Source of the DNA: Neisseria sp. 83E34
Lineage (GTDB): Bacteria; Pseudomonadota; Gammaproteobacteria; Burkholderiales; Neisseriaceae
Reading direction: 5' to 3'
Assembly (NCBI RefSeq): GCF_001308015.1
Contig: NZ_LGYH01000008.1
Location: 1 to 64,000, forward strand
Length of the DNA: 64,000 nucleotides
A program made the translations under genes and the position numbers. The notes beneath the pieces were generated by a model. It worked only from the letters and a program-made list of their open reading frames with translations, searched no databases and was not told where the DNA came from. Of this stretch, positions 1 through 8,784 are shown in pieces. Within the stretch, counting starts at the first letter, position 1; each line of letters starts with the position of its first letter.

Positions 1-57
1 TGGTATCGTTCGCTTTGGGTCAGTTGTGTGTAGCTCATGGCAATCTTTCTTGTCAGG

Positions 58-91
58 AAAGGCCGTATGCTACCGCATACTGGCCTTTTTC
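58..91 (+). terminator. Rho-independent terminator of an upstream gene
   Basis: A GC-rich stem (GGCC-TATGC paired with GCATA-GGCC, four-base loop TACC) is followed by five T on the + strand. It would end a + strand transcript entering from the left; the gene itself lies outside or is too short to identify in bases 1-57. Confidence 0.6.
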
Positions 92-127
92 TGTTGCGGA
101 AAGTTGCACTTCAAATCCGAATCCGCT

Positions 128-156
128 CCTGTCTGAAATCTTTTTCAGACAGGCAT
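128..156. terminator. Inverted DUS pair (terminator-like)
   Basis: CCTGTCTGAAA and its reverse complement face each other across a short T-rich loop just past the stop of the OPT gene. The left copy lacks the leading TG. Such pairs act as uptake sequence and probable transcription terminator. Confidence 0.7.
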
Positions 157-171
157 TCTGCTTATTAAAAC

Positions 172-2205
172 TCAGCGTGCAGAGTTGAAAACACGTTTGG
201 CAAAAATCACCATACCGATTACAAACGCCGCCAAGCCCAGCCATGAGGCAATCGTATTCCAGTTTTCCAGATTCAATGCCAATGGCGCATCGGAGCCGCC
301 GCCGGTTACCGAAACGGCAATGATAAAGGCCAGAATCACGCCGATTAAACTTTCGCCTACAATTAAACCGGCGGCAAACAGTGTGCCGATGCGGTCGGCA
401 TTTTTCAGGCGCATGTTGGTGTTATCGGCATAACGTGTGCGAATACGGTATTTAATCCACGCTGCTAAAAAGGCGCCGAACACGATGGGCACGTTAACCG
501 AAGGTGGTAAATAAATGCCCATACCTACCGCTAAAACCGGCAGGCTTAGTTTGGCGGAAGAGCTTTTCTTCAGAACCAAATCCACGATAATCAAGGTTAC
601 TCCGATGCCTACGCCGAAGAAAATATAATCCCATTGCAGGTTATGCGCGAAGATACCTTGGGCGATGGTGGTCATCAAAGTGGCCTGCGGTGCGGCCAGA
701 GCTTGCGATACGTCCATATTCGGACGCGGCATGGCACCGGTAAAGCCGTAAGCCTGATACAAGAGTTCCAATACAGGTGAAATCACGATAGAGCCGACGA
801 TACAGCCGATAATCAGCGCAATTTGCTGTAAGCGTGGTGTGGCTTTAACCAAATAACCGGTTTTTAAATCTTGCAGGTTGTCGTTGGAAATTGAAGCGAT
901 GGAAATAACCGCCGAGCCGCAAAACAGCGTTAATGCCAGCAGAAATTGGCGGTTGCCTTCATCCGCAAACAAACCGGCAGATTCTCCTACAAGCAATAAA
1001 ACTAATGAAATTGTGAGAATCGAAATGATGCCGATGCCTGAAATCGGGCTGGAAGAAGAGCCGACCAAACCTGCCATATAACCGCAGGCGGCTGCGACCA
1101 AAAAGCCAATCACAAAAGCCAGCAGCGTGCATACTACTACCAGAGTCCAGGCAATACCGGCAGGCATTTGAGCCGCAGCAATAAAATGGTAAAAGCAGAA
1201 ACCCAATGTCACCATCATGCCTAAAGCCCATAAAATCATGGCTTGGGGAGACAAATCCTGCTCTACACGCTCGGTAGATACTTCTGCACCTCCGCGGATC
1301 GCTTTAAATGAAAGCCTCATACCTTCCATCATAGGCTTTAGCAAGGTGATCAAAGTCCAAATTGCTGAAATGCCGATGGTGCCTGCGCCGATAAAGCGCA
1401 CTTTTTCTTTCCAAAGCTGCATACCGTAAGCCGCCATGTCCATATCGGCCGGCTGCGGGATGGTAGCGGAAAAATAGGGAACAGCACCGCCCCAGGCAAT
1501 CAGAATGCCTACTAAAATGGCAATGCCGCCGGTTAAACCGACCAAATAGCCTGCGCCAAGCAGAGCCAGAGAAAAGCCCATGGGCAATTGAAAGATCGCA
1601 GCACCTGCTTTAAACCAATAGCTTGCACTGTCTGCAACCACGCGCAAACCGCCGGTTAAAAAGCTCAGCACACCGGCTAAAACGCCGCCGGCCGCAATAT
1701 CTTTAATACCGCTGCCACCGGTTTGTTTTTCTTCCTCTTCGTTATGCTCGCCGCTGCCGACTTTTAAAATTTCAGCCGCTGCAACGCCTTCAGGGTAGGG
1801 CAGATCGCTTTTCACGACCATCGCATAACGTAAAGGGATAGTGAAAATTACGCCCAAAATACCGCCGGCCATACACAGCAAAGTGGTTTGCCAAAATGGA
1901 AAACCGCTCCAATACCCGGCCATCAGCAAACCCGGTAATACGAAAATAATGGTTGATAAAGTGCCGGCAGCCGAAGCTTGAGTTTGCACCATATTATTTT
2001 CAAGAATATTGCTGCCTTTGGCAAATTTAAGAATGGCCATAGAAATCACGGCGGCAGGAATCGAAGAAGCAAAAGTAAGCCCTACTTTCAAGCCTAAATA
2101 TACGTTGGACGCAGTAAAAATCACTGTAATCAGCGCGCCCAAAACCATGCCGCGCAAAGTAAGTTCGCGGTAGCCCGCATAAGGGTCTTGGTGTGTTGTT
2201 GACAT
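172..2205 (-). CDS. OPT family oligopeptide/metal-chelate transporter
   Basis: The protein is a polytopic inner-membrane protein of about 677 residues with some 14-16 hydrophobic segments, as expected for the bacterial branch of the OPT (oligopeptide transporter) family, whose members import small peptides or metal chelates by secondary transport. Seen in sequence: a Tyr-rich start (PYAGYRELTLRG), the conserved N-terminal segment reading TVIFTASNVYLGLKVGLTFA, then PYPEGVAAAEIL, a motif typical of the family. I chose the start at 2205 (MSTTHQDPYAGYRE); the frame is open to 2229, but neither start has a strong Shine-Dalgarno sequence. Substrate cannot be deduced. It stands alone, ended by an inverted DUS pair at 128-156. 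Confidence 0.88.
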   Translation of the reverse strand: MSTTHQDPYAGYRELTLRGMVLGALITVIFTASNVYLGLKVGLTFASSIPAAVISMAILKFAKGSNILENNMVQTQASAAGTLSTIIFVLPGLLMAGYWSGFPFWQTTLLCMAGGILGVIFTIPLRYAMVVKSDLPYPEGVAAAEILKVGSGEHNEEEEKQTGGSGIKDIAAGGVLAGVLSFLTGGLRVVADSASYWFKAGAAIFQLPMGFSLALLGAGYLVGLTGGIAILVGILIAWGGAVPYFSATIPQPADMDMAAYGMQLWKEKVRFIGAGTIGISAIWTLITLLKPMMEGMRLSFKAIRGGAEVSTERVEQDLSPQAMILWALGMMVTLGFCFYHFIAAAQMPAGIAWTLVVVCTLLAFVIGFLVAAACGYMAGLVGSSSSPISGIGIISILTISLVLLLVGESAGLFADEGNRQFLLALTLFCGSAVISIASISNDNLQDLKTGYLVKATPRLQQIALIIGCIVGSIVISPVLELLYQAYGFTGAMPRPNMDVSQALAAPQATLMTTIAQGIFAHNLQWDYIFFGVGIGVTLIIVDLVLKKSSSAKLSLPVLAVGMGIYLPPSVNVPIVFGAFLAAWIKYRIRTRYADNTNMRLKNADRIGTLFAAGLIVGESLIGVILAFIIAVSVTGGGSDAPLALNLENWNTIASWLGLAAFVIGMVIFAKRVFNSAR

Positions 2206-2340
2206 ATTTTTTACCATGTGGAATTGCAAAATAAGCTTTGTGTTAAGTTGGTATAATGTTTTGTTAACAAATAAATGTCAAGAAATGCGTGCATAATATT
2301 TAGATTTTTTGAGCGTCTCTTTGTTTATTTGAAGCAAAAA

Positions 2341-2368
2341 ATGCCTGTCTGAAATTTCAGACAGGCAT
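2341..2368. terminator. Inverted wadDUS pair after tkt
   Basis: A perfect inverted repeat of ATGCCTGTCTGAAA without a loop of more than a few bases, immediately downstream of the tkt stop, followed by TTTTAA. Probable terminator and uptake site. Confidence 0.75.
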
Positions 2369-2387
2369 TTTAAAAACAATATGTTAA

Positions 2388-4376
2388 TTAAACCAAAACT
2401 GCTTTCACTGCGGTAACGACATTGTCTACGGTAAAGCCGAATTCTTTAAACAGCAGTTCTGCCGGTGCCGATTCGCCGAAACGGTCGAGGCCGACTACGG
2501 CACCGTTCAGGCCGACGTATTTGTACCAGCCGTCGGTAACGCCTGCTTCAACGGCGATACGCGGCAGGTTTTGCGGCAGTACGCTGTTGCGGTAGGCGGC
2601 ATCTTGCCGGTCGAATACGTTGGTGGACGGTATAGAAACGACGTTTACGGCAATGCCTTGCTCGGCCAATGCTTTTTGTGCGTTCAGAGCCAACTCGACT
2701 TCGGAGCCGGTGGCAATCACCACGGCTTGGGCTTGGCCGTTTTCGGCTTCGCTGATGACATAGCCGCCGCGTTTAATGTTATCCAGCTGGGCTTGGCTGC
2801 GCGGGATAAACGGCAGGTTTTGGCGGCTGAAAATCAGGCAGCTCGGATGGTCGGCCGCTTTGGCGGCTTCAGCCCATGCCACCAGCGATTCGACGGTGTC
2901 GCACGGCCGCCATACGGCCATGTTGGGAATCAGGCGCAGGGTAGCGGTTTGTTCGACGGGTTGGTGGGTGGGGCCGTCTTCGCCGAGGCCGATGGAATCG
3001 TGGGTGAACACGAAAATCGGGTTGATTTTCATCAACGAGGCCATGCGCAGGGCGTTGCGGGCGTATTCGCTGAACATCAGGAAGGTTGCGCCGAAGGGTT
3101 TCACGCCGCCGTGCAGGGTCATGCCGTTCATGACGGAGGCCATGCCGAATTCGCGCACGCCGTAGTGGATATAGTTGCCGCCGTTTTCGTTGGTTACGGC
3201 TTTGCTTGCCGACCAATCGGTAAGGTTCGACGGGGTAAGGTCGGCGGAACCGCCTACAAATTCGGGCAAGACTTTGGCGAGGATTTCAATGCTGTTTTGG
3301 CTGGCCTTGCGGGTGGCGATTTTTTCGGCTTTGTCGCACACTTCTTTTAAGGCCGTCTGAACATAGGCATCGAAGTTTTCCGGCAGAGTGCCGTTCATGC
3401 GGCGCACGAATTCGGCGGCCTCGGCGGGGAATTTTTCTTGATAGCGGGCGAATTTTTCGTTCCATTCGGCTTCGAGTTTTGCGCCTTTTTCTTTGGCGCT
3501 CCACGCGGCGTAAACGTCTTGCGGGATTTCAAATGGGCCGTGGTTCCAGCCCAAATGTTTGCGGGTGGCTTCGATTTCTTCGGCTCCCAACGGTGCACCG
3601 TGGGTTTTGTGGCTGCCTTCTTTGGTGGCCGCGCCTTTGCCGATAAGGGTTTTGCAGCAGATGATAGAAGGTTTGCCGGTTTCGGCTTTGGCTGCTTCGA
3701 TGGCTGTCTGAATGGCGGCGGTGTCGTGGCCGTTTACGTTCGGCACCACATGCCAGCCATAGCTTTCAAAGCGTTGAGGAATGTTTTCGGTAAACCAGCC
3801 GTCTACTTTACCGTCGATGGAAATATTGTTGTCGTCGTAGAGTACAATCAGCTTGCCCAAGCCCAAAGTGCCGGCCAGAGAGCAGGCTTCGTGCGACACG
3901 CCTTCCATCAGGCAGCCGTCGCCCATGAATACGTAGGTGTGGTGGTCGACGATATCGAGGCCGTCTTTATTGAATTCGGCGGCGAGGATTTTTTCCGCCA
4001 GCGCCATACCCACCGCATTCGCAATGCCTTGCCCTAATGGGCCGGTGGTGGTTTCTACACCGTCGGTGTAGCCATATTCTGGGTGGCCGGGAGTTTTGCT
4101 GTGTAATTGGCGGAAGTTTTTTAAATCTTCAATAGATACGTTATAGCCGGTAAGGTGCAACAGGCTGTAAAGAATCATGGAAGCGTGGCCGTTGGAAAGC
4201 ACGAAACGGTCACGGTTGTAGAATTTTGGGTTGGCGGGGTTATGGTTTAAAAATTTCGTCCACAACACTTCGGCCATTTCAGCCATGCCCATCGGCGCAC
4301 CGGGGTGGCCGGAATTGGCTTTTTGCACTGCGTCTACTGATAAAAAGCGGATGGCGTTTGCTAAGGGAGAAGCCAT
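2388..4376 (-). CDS. tkt: Transketolase
   Basis: Transketolase (662 residues, the usual length) transfers two-carbon ketol units between sugar phosphates in the non-oxidative pentose phosphate pathway, using thiamine diphosphate. Visible: SGHPGAP with the conserved His near residue 24, the thiamine-diphosphate signature GDGCLMEG at about 152-159 followed by DDNNIS, the dimer-interface [14 protein letters not shown] motif in the pyrimidine domain, and the C-terminal domain. Cytosolic, single gene with its own DUS terminator. An AG-dialect DUS (AGGCCGTCTGAA, 3350-3361) lies inside the coding region, unlike the wadDUS of the surroundings, which may mark an imported allele segment. Confidence 0.97.
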   Translation of the reverse strand: MASPLANAIRFLSVDAVQKANSGHPGAPMGMAEMAEVLWTKFLNHNPANPKFYNRDRFVLSNGHASMILYSLLHLTGYNVSIEDLKNFRQLHSKTPGHPEYGYTDGVETTTGPLGQGIANAVGMALAEKILAAEFNKDGLDIVDHHTYVFMGDGCLMEGVSHEACSLAGTLGLGKLIVLYDDNNISIDGKVDGWFTENIPQRFESYGWHVVPNVNGHDTAAIQTAIEAAKAETGKPSIICCKTLIGKGAATKEGSHKTHGAPLGAEEIEATRKHLGWNHGPFEIPQDVYAAWSAKEKGAKLEAEWNEKFARYQEKFPAEAAEFVRRMNGTLPENFDAYVQTALKEVCDKAEKIATRKASQNSIEILAKVLPEFVGGSADLTPSNLTDWSASKAVTNENGGNYIHYGVREFGMASVMNGMTLHGGVKPFGATFLMFSEYARNALRMASLMKINPIFVFTHDSIGLGEDGPTHQPVEQTATLRLIPNMAVWRPCDTVESLVAWAEAAKAADHPSCLIFSRQNLPFIPRSQAQLDNIKRGGYVISEAENGQAQAVVIATGSEVELALNAQKALAEQGIAVNVVSIPSTNVFDRQDAAYRNSVLPQNLPRIAVEAGVTDGWYKYVGLNGAVVGLDRFGESAPAELLFKEFGFTVDNVVTAVKAVLV

Positions 4377-4869
4377 GTTTTAATCCTTATGTTGTGGTTG
4401 CGACAAGCTTGGGATTATCCGGCTTTTTATATGGTCTTTCAAGCAGAGGAGGCATTAAAAATGGCTTTTAAAATTGCCTGAAATAATCAAAAAATAATGG
4501 CAGGATGGGTTGAAAATACAATATCCTACGAATAAGTTTCTGAGAAGAGCTTTTATTTGTAACTGTAGATATAGTTAAAAATGAATAAGGACAACCGATT
4601 TTCCTAAAAAAAGCACCGCTTTTCTCATAAATCAATGAAAAAATAGTTTTGTTGTTATGCTGTGAAAAAAAAGAAATATTAGTAAAAAAATTGTAAACAA
4701 AGGGGTTTCATTTAGCTGCCAAAAATTCAGATTTGGATTGCTTTTAAGGGGGCAATTAAATCATTTTCGGTAATTATAATTATAGAAGCATTACTGGTTT
4801 TGATTTTCAGTTTTTAAAATAATCATAAAGAATTATTATAAATTTAAGATTCAACAAAAGGACGGACAC
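4377..4869. other. AT-rich intergenic region, no gene seen
   Basis: About 490 bases of very AT-rich DNA between divergent tkt and the FemAB-like gene. No coding frame with normal codon use was found. A TATAAT-like hexamer lies within the run around 4772-4790 and could be the -10 element of the downstream + strand gene. No DUS is present, in contrast with most gaps in this window. Confidence 0.5.
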
Positions 4870-5916
4870 ATGACGTTAATTGAAATCTGTATTCAGGACA
4901 ATGAATTATGGGATAAAACGATCCGAAGCTTTCCTGTTTATGAACCATTTTATTTAAATGCCTACGTAAAGGCTTCTGCAGGGCATAGTAAAGACAGCCA
5001 GCCTATTTTATTATTTTACGAGAATGGTGATGTTAGAGCCGCTACTGTTATTTTGCGGCGCGATATTGCTTTGAGTCAGCCGTTTTGCGGAAAAATCCCA
5101 GAGAACACATATTTTGATTTGTCTTCTCCTTATGGTTATGGTGGTTTCCTTTACAATACGGATTCTTTTCCGGATGAAGTGCAAAAAGCTTACAACCAAT
5201 ATTGTTTGGAAAAAGGCTATGTTTGCGAATTTTTACGCTTCAATTTGTTTACTGACTATGCCCAGCATTACGACGGCTATGCTGTGAGCCCGATGGTTAA
5301 TGTGGTGTGCGATTTATCGGGTAGCTGGGAAGATGTTTTTGGCCGCTACCAAGGTAAAACCCGCCAGAAAGTGCGCAAAATTCAAAAGAGTGGTTGGTCT
5401 GTTCGCGTAGGAAATACTAAGGAAGATATTGATACATTCCTGCCCGTTTATTACGACACAATGGATCGAAATGATGCGCGCTCTATGTATTATTTCAATA
5501 AAGAGTTTTTCGAGACGCTGCATGAATTGGGCGATCCGATTTACTATTTTTTTGCAGAAAAAGAAGGCAAGGTGGGTGCGGTGAACTTGCTGATTGGCGG
5601 AAACGAAAATACATACTGTTTCCTCAGCAGCACTTCACGCGAGTTTTTAAAAGAGTCGCCCAATTATCTTTTGATGAGTGAAATGATTGCATGGTCTCAC
5701 GCAAATGGGTTTAAAAGATTTGTTATCGGCGGCGGCTATGGTAGCAATGATGATTTATTGCGGTTTAAAAAAGGCTTTGCACCGGAAGGTTTGTACGATT
5801 TTTACATTGGCAATAAGATTTTTAATCAAGAAATCTATAACAAGCTTTTGGAAATCCGCCGAGAAGCAGGTGAATTGGATGAGAATTCTCATTTCTTCCC
5901 CTTATATCGCGCTTGA
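4870..5916 (+). CDS. FemAB/GNAT-like acyltransferase
   Basis: A 348-residue soluble protein with the layout of FemAB-like (peptidoglycan bridge or lipid aminoacyl) GNAT-fold proteins: an N-terminal half with a YFDLSSPYGYGG segment, the basic helix-forming stretch GKTRQKVRKIQKSGW near 160-175, then a second acceptor/donor half with YYFNKEFFE, HANGFKRFVIGGGYG and an LLRFKKGFAPEGLYDFYIG strand-turn. This order is characteristic of lipid- or wall-linked FemAB family members of Gram-negative polysaccharide loci; the substrate is unknown. GGACGG upstream of the ATG serves as ribosome binding site. The gene is isolated, AT-rich and preceded by a long DUS-free AT-rich gap, which suggests, without proving, transfer. 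Confidence 0.7.
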   Translation: MTLIEICIQDNELWDKTIRSFPVYEPFYLNAYVKASAGHSKDSQPILLFYENGDVRAATVILRRDIALSQPFCGKIPENTYFDLSSPYGYGGFLYNTDSFPDEVQKAYNQYCLEKGYVCEFLRFNLFTDYAQHYDGYAVSPMVNVVCDLSGSWEDVFGRYQGKTRQKVRKIQKSGWSVRVGNTKEDIDTFLPVYYDTMDRNDARSMYYFNKEFFETLHELGDPIYYFFAEKEGKVGAVNLLIGGNENTYCFLSSTSREFLKESPNYLLMSEMIAWSHANGFKRFVIGGGYGSNDDLLRFKKGFAPEGLYDFYIGNKIFNQEIYNKLLEIRREAGELDENSHFFPLYRA

Positions 5917-5940
5917 TATATAAGCTGCATTTTTATAAAT

Positions 5941-5968
5941 ATGCCTGTCTGAACTTTTCAGACAGGCG
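5941..5968. terminator. Inverted wadDUS pair
   Basis: GCCTGTCTGAA / TTCAGACAGGC inverted pair between convergent genes (FemAB-like + and ankyrin -), followed by a T-rich run. It probably terminates both transcripts. Confidence 0.75.
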
Positions 5969-5981
5969 TTGTTTTATTTGA

Positions 5982-6482
5982 TTACTGATAAGATTGTAAT
6001 ATCTGTTTCAATTTGCTGCGGTTTCTAAATGACGGGTTTGGCAGGGAAGATTTTGTTTCCGCTTCTATTAGTAAATCTAAAAACTCAAAACTGTTTTTAC
6101 CATTGCTTTTTCTGCTTTTATTTGAGAATTGAATTCGGGCGTAGGGATTTGCCCCGTGTTTGAGTAAAAAGTCAGCCATATCGGCATCATTAAATAAAAT
6201 GGCTGCTTGCAGAGGGGTAAGCTCTGCCAAGTCTTTTTCTTCCAATGAGCAGCCGCGCTGTATGGCTTGCTCAAGTTTTTCTAAAACCTGCTCTTGATTT
6301 AAGCCGAAGAGCGGATGGCTGTGTTCTGAAACCAAAATGTGGATCAGAGAGCCCCAAGTATGGAGGGATGTGTAAACATGGCATTGCCGTGAGTCTGTAT
6401 AGCGAAAGTGGGGTATACCAGAGTCGGCAATCGTTTCGGGAATGTCGCTAAGCAGGTACAGTAGAGGTATATATTTGAGCAT
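5982..6482 (-). CDS. Ankyrin-repeat protein
   Basis: A 166-residue cytosolic protein with at least one clear ankyrin repeat at about residues 89-113 (TPLQAAIL...ADFLLKHGANP) and a poorer preceding helix pair. Ankyrin repeats mediate protein-protein binding; no catalytic domain is visible, so the function is unknown. The N-terminus (MLKYIPLLYLLSDIPETIAD) is mildly hydrophobic but has no cleavage site or positively charged start. Unrecognised beyond the repeat. It is convergent with the FemAB-like gene and ends at a shared DUS terminator. Confidence 0.65.
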   Translation of the reverse strand: MLKYIPLLYLLSDIPETIADSGIPHFRYTDSRQCHVYTSLHTWGSLIHILVSEHSHPLFGLNQEQVLEKLEQAIQRGCSLEEKDLAELTPLQAAILFNDADMADFLLKHGANPYARIQFSNKSRKSNGKNSFEFLDLLIEAETKSSLPNPSFRNRSKLKQILQSYQ

Positions 6483-6521
6483 GGCAAATCATATGTTTTG
6501 TTGCTGATGGAGTTAACAACA

Positions 6522-6553
6522 ATGCCTGTCTGAAATATTTTTCAGACAGGCAT
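6522..6553. terminator. Inverted wadDUS pair
   Basis: ATGCCTGTCTGAAA and its complement across a short AT loop between the ankyrin gene and the membrane-protein gene (both - strand); terminator for the latter. Confidence 0.75.
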
Positions 6554-6578
6554 AGCTTTATATGCTTGGTAAGACGCG

Positions 6579-7031
6579 TTAGCGGAACATATTGCCTTTT
6601 CCTTTGCCCTTGCCTTTGCGTTGTTGAGCCTGCATTTTTTGGATTTCCTGTATTTGCTCGGCGCGGTTGAAGACAGACATGCTTTTGAAAAATTTATGTG
6701 CTTCTGCTTCGGGGCAGTTATTGTTTGCCATGCGGTAAATCAATACGGCTTGTTTTTGCGCGTCGCCTCCACTGTTGTACATGCGTTTTAAATCCGCAGG
6801 GTTTACGCGGCCGGATTGCGGGTCGATATTGAAGGCTTTGAGTGTGTCGGTGAACTTTTTACGCTGGCGGCGGATAACGATGTAGGCAATCAAAGCCACA
6901 ACGGCAATCACGCCGAGCACGGAAAGCAGGGCAATCCACCAGGTTACGCCGAACAAAATCAGGATGCCTATCACTACGGCGGCGAAAATCGAAATCCTGA
7001 TGGCGGGTTTGATAAACATTTTCGGTTCCAT
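6579..7031 (-). CDS. Small membrane protein of unknown function
   Basis: A 150-residue protein with two adjacent transmembrane segments at about 11-30 and 32-53, followed by a basic RRQRKK stop-transfer and a soluble cytosolic tail rich in Gln, Lys and Ala that ends in a repeated GKGKGKG segment. The tail reads FNIDPQSGRVNPADLKRMYNSGG, a sequence I do not recognise as a named domain. AAGAAAG precedes the ATG at 7031; an inner ATG four codons on is also possible. Likely an inner-membrane anchored protein conserved in Neisseria, but no function can be assigned. Confidence 0.6.
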   Translation of the reverse strand: MEPKMFIKPAIRISIFAAVVIGILILFGVTWWIALLSVLGVIAVVALIAYIVIRRQRKKFTDTLKAFNIDPQSGRVNPADLKRMYNSGGDAQKQAVLIYRMANNNCPEAEAHKFFKSMSVFNRAEQIQEIQKMQAQQRKGKGKGKGNMFR

Positions 7032-7130
7032 GTTTTTCTTTCTTTATCTAATGTATTTGATATGAAATGGTTTGCTAATCATCATTATTTATGTGGTGCC
7101 TGTCTGAAAGTGAAAACAGTTCAAGCTGTT

Positions 7131-8138
7131 TTATACGGCCAAATCCGTAACTAACTGTTTGAACGCAGGCCATGCTTCGCCGTCTTCCGCACCTTTGATA
7201 ATGCGGTCGATGCGAGCGCATTCCTGCAAAGCCACAATCAGGCGGTTGGCTGAGATGCGTTTTACGGCTTTGGGCGCCAGCACTTGTTTGTCACCCCAAA
7301 GGCGTAGGCTGTTGCGCACATTGGCAACGGTTTGCCCTTGTTTCAAAGCTGCGGTTAGGCGGATTAAGGTGCGGATGTCTTCGGCTAAGGCCCACAGCAG
7401 CAATACCGGCTCTTCGCCTTCTTCCTCCAATCCGTCCATCAAACGCACAACGCGGGCGGCATCGCCGCCCATCCAGGCTGAAGACAGTTGGAACACATCG
7501 AAACGCGCTACGTTGGCAACAGCATTTTGTGCGTCTTCCAAATTAACCAAATGGCCAGCCGGATAAAGCAGGGCGAGTTTGTCGATTTCCTGCTTGGCGG
7601 CCAGAAGGTTGCCTTCCACCCGCTCGGCAAACAAGGCCAGCGCATCGGCTTCGATTTCCAGGCCGTGTTGCTGCAAACGGCGGTTAATCCATTGAGGTAA
7701 GGCTTGCGCACCTATGGCTTTGGCTTCCAAAACCGTACCGTGTTTGGAGAGGGCGCCGAACCATTTGGCTTGGGCTTGAGCCCGCTCCAGCTTGGGCATA
7801 ATCACGATAACCACAGTATCTTCGGGCAGGTTTTCAGACAGGCTTTGTAAAGCATCTCCGCCGTTTTTGCCCGGTTTGCCGTTTGGGATGTGGATTTCCA
7901 TCAGTTTTAAATCGGCAAACAACCCCATGCTGTTGGCTGAGGCAAGCATTTCGTTCCAATCGAAATGGGTATCTGCGGTATAGACTTCGCGATTTAAATA
8001 GCCTTTTTGTTTAGCTGCCGCGCGTAAGGTATCAAGGGCTTCCACGCGCAGCAAATCTTCTTCGCCGTGAATTACATAAAGCGGGCTTAGGTTGCCCGCT
8101 AGATGGTTGCCTAAATCTTCTATCGGCAAAAGGCTCAT
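7131..8138 (-). CDS. holA: DNA polymerase III delta subunit
   Basis: HolA is the delta subunit of the clamp loader; it opens the beta sliding clamp during replication. The 335-residue length, the N-terminal LSPLYVIHGEEDLLRVEALDTL segment, and the domain II-III order (LEAKAIGAQALPQWINRRLQQHG, then LLAAKQEIDKLALL and MGGDAARVVRLMDGLEEEGEEPVLLLWAL) match the family. The ATG overlaps the lptE stop by one base (TAATG), so the two are translationally coupled; lptE-holA adjacency is common in proteobacteria. A single DUS at 7097-7108 follows. Confidence 0.95.
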   Translation of the reverse strand: MSLLPIEDLGNHLAGNLSPLYVIHGEEDLLRVEALDTLRAAAKQKGYLNREVYTADTHFDWNEMLASANSMGLFADLKLMEIHIPNGKPGKNGGDALQSLSENLPEDTVVIVIMPKLERAQAQAKWFGALSKHGTVLEAKAIGAQALPQWINRRLQQHGLEIEADALALFAERVEGNLLAAKQEIDKLALLYPAGHLVNLEDAQNAVANVARFDVFQLSSAWMGGDAARVVRLMDGLEEEGEEPVLLLWALAEDIRTLIRLTAALKQGQTVANVRNSLRLWGDKQVLAPKAVKRISANRLIVALQECARIDRIIKGAEDGEAWPAFKQLVTDLAV

Positions 8139-8614
8139 TATTGGGCTGCTTTCAAAAATGCCAAGCGGCGCACGATCTGCTCGGCGGCATCGCGGCGCAT
8201 TTCTTGCCAGATGGTTGCTTCTTCTTCCTGCTTGCCGAGCACTTCGCTGTCGGCATAATCCATGCTGCGGCGCACTTCTACGATTATGGGCGCACCCAAG
8301 TTTTCACCATTGCGGCTGGCTTGTGCGTGAACGCGCAGAATCAGTAGGTATTCATTGATATTGGCAGCACGGGTGATGGTTAACACATCTTTGCGGGTTT
8401 CAATGTGGTTTACGGCGATAACTGCCTGCGCCTGCGGTGCGTCAACGGGCGCACCGTCTGCACGGCGTAATGCGTTTTCCAACACTTGCTGCAAAGCGCC
8501 GCCATCGACACGCCATGCGGTGTAAGGCAGTTTATCGTAAGGCTGCGTGCCTTTCAGATGAAAACCGCATGCCGATACGGCAAGTATGGCTGCGGCAAGA
8601 AGGATTTTTCGCAT
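8138..8614 (-). CDS. lptE: LPS-assembly lipoprotein LptE
   Basis: LptE is the outer-membrane lipoprotein that plugs the LptD barrel and helps insert lipopolysaccharide (lipooligosaccharide here) into the outer leaflet. Seen: a lipoprotein signal peptide with lipobox VSAC (Cys16), the conserved CGFHLKG right after it, and the family's YADSEVLGKQEEEATIWQEM segment near the C-terminus. The 158-residue length fits. It is the first gene of a two-gene unit with holA. The usual leuS neighbour is absent. Confidence 0.93.
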   Translation of the reverse strand: MRKILLAAAILAVSACGFHLKGTQPYDKLPYTAWRVDGGALQQVLENALRRADGAPVDAPQAQAVIAVNHIETRKDVLTITRAANINEYLLILRVHAQASRNGENLGAPIIVEVRRSMDYADSEVLGKQEEEATIWQEMRRDAAEQIVRRLAFLKAAQ

Positions 8615-8725
8615 GAGATTTCCTTTTTGCAGGGCTGCTTATTATATCGCTAAACCGGTTCAATCACCAATATGAGGGTAGTAGGAAGCCGGTGGCTTTG
8701 GGTGTTGGTTGCGGTTTGTTTTTAA

Positions 8726-8760
8726 TAATGCCTGTCTGAAAGTTGTTCAGACAGGCATTA
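8726..8760. terminator. Inverted wadDUS pair
   Basis: TAATGCCTGTCTGAA paired with its reverse complement, placed after the ABC-F gene (- strand) and upstream of lptE. Confidence 0.75.
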
Positions 8761-8784
8761 TTTATTTTGGGCTTGGGTTGGGCT

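Noticed and set aside
53-244. 63-codon - strand frame at the left edge
   Set aside because: It runs through a terminator and a DUS pair and overlaps the OPT stop; translation of a DUS (QTCF, ACLKK) is typical of spurious frames here.
2571-4037. Long + strand frames inside tkt
   Set aside because: Low-complexity antisense translations of transketolase; no start signals or domain motifs.
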